Source: UBA7430 sp002478765 (GTDB taxonomy: Bacteria; Bacteroidota; Bacteroidia; Flavobacteriales; UBA7430). Taken from it: 64,000 bases of DNA. The notes beneath the pieces were generated by a model that was not told the origin of the DNA, searched no databases, and saw nothing but the letters and a program-made list of their open reading frames with translations. A program made the translations under genes and the position numbers. The stretch lies in the NCBI GenBank assembly GCA_943789355.1, contig CALSTU010000004.1:658971-722970 (forward strand), given 5' to 3'. Shown piece after piece: positions 59,641-64,000 of the stretch; position 1 is the first letter of the stretch, and each line of letters starts with the position of its first letter.

Positions 59641-62363
59641 GCAGTATACTCACAATTTGTATTGATGACAGCTTCTGAATTGTAATTGCTTGCTGTAGGG
59701 TCTGTACAACCTTCTGCATAGTCAATACAAGCTGAATTTAAAGCCCCAGGAGTAGGTTCTGCTGCGCATCTCGTTCCATCTGCCGTAAAGTTGGTGGCAC
59801 CAAGATCTCCGGCCAAAGACTCAAACATGGAAACATTACCTTCTGCATCACCCAAGTATAGCTTGTCTCCACCGCTACCTATTCCGGATGAGAAACTGTT
59901 TTCAGCATCTTCATAGAATACTAAATAGCCACCGGCTACAATCACTACATCACCAAAAGTGAGGTCATCAAAAGGTTGCTCATCGTCGAAAGTGAAACCT
60001 AACAAGGTACAATCTTCAGTACCCGAGTTGTAAATTTCAATGTAATCCTCAGGGTCTCCACTTCCGTGTGCTTCCGTAAGGTAAATTGTACCTAAAACAC
60101 AAGCTGGAGCTCCCGAAGGGAAGACGCACGAATCATCATCAACCGTTGCATTAAAATCGTAGTTGGTTGCAGTGGCGTCAGTACATCCGGTGATTTGGAT
60201 TTCGTTACATGGAGAACCTCCATACGTTACACAATTTTCACTTGTGAAGTTTTCGTTCCATGCTGCAAAAGAGTTGCTGTATTTACATCCGTTTACGGGA
60301 ACATCTGAACACGAAGAATACGTACACAATACATTGCCGTTTTCATCAACAGGTTGAACCGTTGCTGCATCGACGTAATTGTTCGCATTGCTGTCCATAC
60401 ATCCCTCAACAGAAGGTAAATTGTCTTTCAACCATTCCATTCGCGTGGAGTACCATTGTTTCATATAACCAATGGCATCATTGTATCCGGCAAGCCCGGT
60501 ATTTCCTGTAGCAACATCACCCTGATTGGCGTTCGGCCAAACCTCTGTCCCAAGATGAGGGCTCCATCGTAGGTCATTTTGAACGGCTGAGGATTTTAAT
60601 GCTTCAGCATATGTTGTGATTAGGTTCAGTATAGAGTCTTTTTTAGCATAGTAATGGTCGTGGAATTTAATTTTAACTTGTTTCTCGAAAGCAGGGTCTT
60701 GCATCAAACGAGCAATCCAAGCATTTTCTTTTACCCACCATCTTTCAGGGAATTCACTGTCAGAATAGTTGTTGTTTCCAAAAGACAAGTCAAAGTCCCA
60801 TAGCGGGCCCATCTTAATTTTTCCTTCGTTATTTTCATCGAGAACGACATTGAAGTAGATGCTTGAGAAATTTTTCGCATCAACATTTTTTGTAATCTCG
60901 TTGATTAAAAACCAATCAATAAAGCTTTCTACATCAATGTACTTGGCATAGCCCGATGTAGGGTCTCCGAAATTGCTTCCATACAGCGCCGATTCAAAAG
61001 TATTGATGAATGTGCTGATTCTATTTTTTGTTTCATTTGCTGCTTCGAGCCCGCTTTCTTCAATGATGTCATTGATGTCGGGAGCCTTGAATGCAATCAC
61101 GGGAAAACTACCTGAAGACACGTAGTGGTCGTCTGCATCAAGCCTTTCAGGTTGATCAATTTCCATGAGGTAGCCATTGTCTCCGATATCAACGCGATTT
61201 GACTTTTCCTCGACTTTCTGAGTAATGTTATAGGTTCCGTTGTATTCACCATTGATGTATACTTCAGCAAATTCTCCTTCTGGTGTCCAGTCCAATGAAC
61301 TGGTATAGCCCATCTCCAAAGCCATGGTATTTCTGAGCATGGTTTTATCCGAATACTCCGCAAGGAAAAGCCATTTTTTGTCGTTTGGCATGTCTAAAAA
61401 CTTCGCCTTTTCAGCAAGTTTCATCTGGTAAGGCTTCTTTGGATGAAAATACCAGGTAGAGTTTCCTCGGCCTCTGATTTCCATCACCAATGAGTCAAGT
61501 CCCTGGATGGCAGCGCCACTTTTTATGCTTGTTCCTCCAACAACCGTTACGAGACCGTTGATGTAGCCTTCTGTTTTTTCCTTTATGGTCGCTTGGTTTT
61601 CGGTGTCAATATAAACTTTAGGCAATAGGGTTTCTACAGGAGCAACCTTTTCACAGACGTCGTTTATGCAAACTTCATCGTAAGCACAGGTGTTACAGAC
61701 GTCGTAGGTGCAAATTGAATTTCCTTCTGCATCTAGGCCTGCTGTGGTTGCATTTGGGTTGTAGTTGGTGGCATTTGGGTCCATACAACCAGAGCCTCCT
61801 GGGCTATTTCCGGTACAACTTCCATAGGCAACTACAGGAAGAATGGTATTTGTACTTCCTAGATTGATGTACCGGTCTGTGTATTGACCTGTTCCACAAT
61901 TCACAAGACCTGCTTCGCTTTCAAAGCCTTCCCAAGTCCCAAAAGAGGGTTGGTTCCTGAATTTATATAGGTAAGTTTGATTAGGGTCTAATCCAATTGA
62001 AATGCTCCAAATGTCATTTCCGATGTCATTCATCAGATAACCTTGTTGTCCAAATCCACCACCGGCTAAATAAACTCCTTCAGGATGAACAGTCTCATTG
62101 CTCATGTTTACTTGGAAGGTAACATTAACTAGGCCATCTCCGTATTCACAGGTATTATCATCTTCCGTGGCATTAGGATTGTAGTTGTCTGCCGTACTAT
62201 CGGTACATCCTGAAACGACTGCAGAAGTATTGCTCCCAAAGTATAGGTTTTTGAGTCGTACGGTCCCATTTCCATCAACTTTGAGTTGCTGTACATTGGC
62301 TAAGTCTACACTCGGATAAGTCGATAGTGGAATTTTGATGCTGTTCCATTGACCATATCTCAA
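59511..62363 (-). CDS. Middle segment of the GH16-CotH giant gene: beta-sandwich modules, GCTD units and CotH kinase-like domain
   Basis: Second reading-frame segment. It resumes the module begun upstream (GQWNSIKIPLSTYPSVDLAN), then a GCTD unit, a second VTFQVNMSNETV...GVYLAGGGFGQQG domain (E-set/CBM-like), a six-Cys GC unit, and a full CotH domain at about residues 290-650: IRGRGNSTWYFHPKKPYQMK, DKKWLFLAEYSDKTMLRN, NGTYNITQKVEEKSNRVDIG and the metal-binding GPLWDFDLSFGNNNY. CotH proteins are atypical protein kinases (known from B. subtilis spore coat); here it is secreted. Two GCTD units with extra Cys pairs follow, then lamin-tail domain 1 (DYIEIYNSGTEDCTLLGF) and the start of domain 2, cut by the indel near 59540. 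Confidence 0.85.
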   Translation of the reverse strand: MRYGQWNSIKIPLSTYPSVDLANVQQLKVDGNGTVRLKNLYFGSNTSAVVSGCTDSTADNYNPNATEDDNTCEYGDGLVNVTFQVNMSNETVHPEGVYLAGGGFGQQGYLMNDIGNDIWSISIGLDPNQTYLYKFRNQPSFGTWEGFESEAGLVNCGTGQYTDRYINLGSTNTILPVVAYGSCTGNSPGGSGCMDPNATNYNPNATTAGLDAEGNSICTYDVCNTCAYDEVCINDVCEKVAPVETLLPKVYIDTENQATIKEKTEGYINGLVTVVGGTSIKSGAAIQGLDSLVMEIRGRGNSTWYFHPKKPYQMKLAEKAKFLDMPNDKKWLFLAEYSDKTMLRNTMALEMGYTSSLDWTPEGEFAEVYINGEYNGTYNITQKVEEKSNRVDIGDNGYLMEIDQPERLDADDHYVSSGSFPVIAFKAPDINDIIEESGLEAANETKNRISTFINTFESALYGSNFGDPTSGYAKYIDVESFIDWFLINEITKNVDAKNFSSIYFNVVLDENNEGKIKMGPLWDFDLSFGNNNYSDSEFPERWWVKENAWIARLMQDPAFEKQVKIKFHDHYYAKKDSILNLITTYAEALKSSAVQNDLRWSPHLGTEVWPNANQGDVATGNTGLAGYNDAIGYMKQWYSTRMEWLKDNLPSVEGCMDSNANNYVDAATVQPVDENGNVLCTYSSCSDVPVNGCKYSNSFAAWNENFTSENCVTYGGSPCNEIQITGCTDATATNYDFNATVDDDSCVFPSGAPACVLGTIYLTEAHGSGDPEDYIEIYNSGTEDCTLLGFTFDDEQPFDDLTFGDVVIVAGGYLVFYEDAENSFSSGIGSGGDKLYLGDAEGNVSMFESLAGDLGATNFTADGTRCAAEPTPGALNSACIDYAEGCTDPTASNYNSEAVINTNCEYTANEPACILGTIYITEAHGKGDPEDYIEIYNSGDDQLFSTWFHA

Positions 62364-63278
62364 GGTCTACCGAATAAGAATCTCCGTGCGTGTTGGATCT
62401 AGACTGATCACGTATATGTTTAGTTCTGTAGAATTGTCCGTGTAGTAATCCAAGTGAAAATAATCGTAATCAGACACATCTTGAGAATCAAAGCTCGTGC
62501 CTTGATAATTAAGGTTGGTATACACCAATTCATCACCCACAGTAACCAGTGTGCTTTGTCCCCAACCCGGATTGAAATCTACTCCTGGAATATCGTTGTA
62601 GTTGTCACTGAAAATGGATAAAACTTCTTCCATGAAGGTGCATGAGCCATCATTTTCAGTGGCTGCAGCATTGTAGTTGTTGGCTGTATTATCGGTACAT
62701 CCCGGAACAGGGTAGGTGCATGAGCCATCATTTTCAGTGGCTGCAGCATTGTAGTTGTTGGCTGTATTATCGGTACATCCCGGTACAGGGTAGGTGCATG
62801 AGCCATCATTTTCAGTGGCTGCAGGATTGTAGTTGTCTGCCGTACTATCGGTACATCCTGAAACGACTGCAGAAGTATTGCTCCCAAAGTATAGGTTTTT
62901 GAGTCGTACGGTCCCATTTCCATCAACTTTGAGTTGCTGTACATTGGCTAAGTCTACACTCGGATAAGTCGATAGTGGAATTTTGATGCTGTTCCATTGA
63001 CCATATTCAAGGTCTACCGAATAAGAATCTCCGTCGCGTGTTGGATCTAGACTGATCACGTATATGTTTAGTTCTGTAGAATTGTCCGTGTAGTAATCCA
63101 AGTGAAAATAATCGTAATCAGACACATCTTGAGAATCAAAGCTCGTGCCTTGATAATTAAGGTTGGTATACACCAATTCATCACCCACAGTAACCAGTGT
63201 GCTTTGTCCCCAACCCGGATTGAAATCTACCTCCTGAATATCGTCAAAGTCGTCACTGAAGATGGATAATACATCCGT
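62181..63278 (-). repeat. Near-identical direct repeat, about 450 bp, flanking 78-bp GCTD units
   Basis: Copy at about 62181-62630 and copy at about 62829-63278, offset 648 bp, almost identical apart from the two compensating indels and their distal ends. Between and overlapping them are three GCTD units of exactly 78 bp (62636-62713, 62714-62791, 62792-62869), the first two differing by only a few bases. Confidence 0.85.
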
Positions 63279-64000
63279 AGGAGGGTTATCATTACCGGTA
63301 TTGTTGTCGTTATTGTTGTTTCCAGAATCTCTTTCATCGCTACAACTTCCATAAGTCACTACGTCTAGCGTCATGTCATTCTCACCGACGTTAACAAGTC
63401 GGTCGTTGTAATCGTTGCCTGAAGAGCAGCCTCCAGCAAGGATGCCTGTACCGCTCTCAAAGCCATCCCAGGTTCCGTAAGAGGGTTGGTTTCTGAATTT
63501 GTAATTGTAGGAAGTGTTAGGCTCAACGGGAATGGTTACCGCCCAAAGGTCATTACCTTGATTGCTCATTAGATATCCGTCTTGTCCAAAATCTCCTCCA
63601 GCTAGGTAAACACCGTCAGGACTTACCTGCTCATTGCTCATGTCTACCTGGAAGGTTACGTCTGTTGTGTAATCTCCATTGCTGGGTTGATACACTCGAA
63701 CGTAATCAATTTCCATAGCATCTTGAGTGAAACTAGGATCAATATTTTCAGAAATGGCAAAATTTAACAATAAAAATTGCTCGGCATCGAAAGGCCATGT
63801 TTCAGCATTTTTTTCGGCAGGGTTGTAGGTGTAATGTTCAACACCGTCCACGCTAAAGACTAGCTTTTCAGGCGTCCAAACCAAACCGTAGGTGTGCATT
63901 TGTGACGATGCTGTGTAGATCATTTGACCGCCATGATTGATGGTTCCCCCATGGCTGGATGGAGTGTGGGTAGCACTTTGCACGTAATTTTGGTTGTTAC
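62367..64000 (-). CDS. N-terminal visible segment of the GH16-CotH giant gene: end of GH16 domain and repeat modules (5' end outside window)
   Basis: The frame is open to the right edge (NNQNYVQSATHTPSSHGG), so the gene's start and the GH16 catalytic residues lie outside. The first 100 residues are the end of a GH16 laminarinase-type domain: MHTYGLVWTPEKLVFSVDG, WPFDAEQFLLLNFAISEN and MEIDYVRVYQ. Next come VTFQVDMSNEQVSPDGVYL (E-set/CBM-like), an Asn-rich linker, a module LSIFSDDFDDIQEVDFNPGW that recurs with GH16 enzymes, three GCTD units, and a second copy of that module, which ends out of frame at SLDPTRTEILIR. Comparison with copy 1 shows one missing base near 62386 and one extra base near 62359, 27 bp apart. 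Restoring both joins it to the next segment. Predicted role: binding and cutting laminarin-type beta-glucan. Confidence 0.85.
   Translation of the reverse strand, partial: NNQNYVQSATHTPSSHGGTINHGGQMIYTASSQMHTYGLVWTPEKLVFSVDGVEHYTYNPAEKNAETWPFDAEQFLLLNFAISENIDPSFTQDAMEIDYVRVYQPSNGDYTTDVTFQVDMSNEQVSPDGVYLAGGDFGQDGYLMSNQGNDLWAVTIPVEPNTSYNYKFRNQPSYGTWDGFESGTGILAGGCSSGNDYNDRLVNVGENDMTLDVVTYGSCSDERDSGNNNNDNNTGNDNPPTDVLSIFSDDFDDIQEVDFNPGWGQSTLVTVGDELVYTNLNYQGTSFDSQDVSDYDYFHLDYYTDNSTELNIYVISLDPTRDGDSYSVDLEYGQWNSIKIPLSTYPSVDLANVQQLKVDGNGTVRLKNLYFGSNTSAVVSGCTDSTADNYNPAATENDGSCTYPVPGCTDNTANNYNAAATENDGSCTYPVPGCTDNTANNYNAAATENDGSCTFMEEVLSIFSDNYNDIPGVDFNPGWGQSTLVTVGDELVYTNLNYQGTSFDSQDVSDYDYFHLDYYTDNSTELNIYVISLDPTRTEILIR

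Overview
The window looks like chromosomal DNA from a marine member of Bacteroidota, order Flavobacteriales (family and genus cannot be fixed from sequence alone). The evidence is AT-rich DNA, TAnnTTTG-type -7 promoter boxes, Por/type IX secretion (T9SS) C-terminal sorting domains, SusC/TonB-type receptors with carboxypeptidase-like N-domains, and lineage families such as DUF6377, DUF3822, DUF4856 and the T9SS-linked GCTD repeat.

Layout. 1-4.1 kb: a truncated YdhF-type aldo/keto reductase and a secreted multidomain GH3 beta-glucosidase, both on the minus strand. 4.4-11.3 kb: a DUF6377 regulator, then a divergent pair of a fused OtsA-OtsB trehalose synthase/phosphatase and a GH15 glucoamylase/trehalase-like enzyme, then an NAD-dependent epimerase/reductase. 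11.3-15.2 kb (minus): a metal-uptake operon of surface lipoprotein, ZnuD-like TonB receptor, Fur/Zur-family regulator and thiol peroxidase, behind a perfect 9-1-9 palindrome overlapping the promoter. 15.3-22 kb: housekeeping genes (CDP-alcohol phosphatidyltransferase, pyrE, NUDIX hydrolase, coaD, rsmD, DUF3822, a RecD-like helicase and an acyltransferase). 22.2-29.1 kb: a five-gene iron-uptake operon (DUF4856 lipoprotein, imelysin-like lipoprotein, HTTM protein, TonB receptor, FTR1 permease) with a canonical promoter, two copies of a candidate operator and a strong hairpin terminator between its first two genes. 29.1-34.3 kb: osmC, htpG (with a candidate sigma-54 promoter), mnmA and a secreted WD40-like protein.

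34.5-64 kb is the remarkable part: about 29 kb of T9SS surface-protein genes. A small secreted protein is followed by a giant gene (real start at 35085, end 56674). Its 19.9-kb open part encodes 6626 residues made almost entirely of about 185 units (my hand count) of a roughly 26-residue cysteine-containing GCTD...NYN...DDGSC repeat, ending in a SprB-like domain and a T9SS sorting domain. Facing it is a second giant gene (57272 to beyond 64000) that joins a GH16 laminarinase-type domain, beta-sandwich/CBM-like modules, GCTD repeats, a CotH kinase-like domain, three lamin-tail domains and a T9SS-type C-terminus. It is broken into three reading frames by single-base indels that sit in or beside near-identical repeats, most likely sequence errors.

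The best candidate for a little-described system is the GCTD repeat itself. Every unit I checked has an even number of cysteines, and the 6-Cys units always pair an extra CNY cysteine with an Asp-rich extension. This predicts a chain of small, independently disulfide-locked, probably calcium-binding beads exported by T9SS, shared by two convergent surface genes, one of which is predicted to act on algal beta-glucan.
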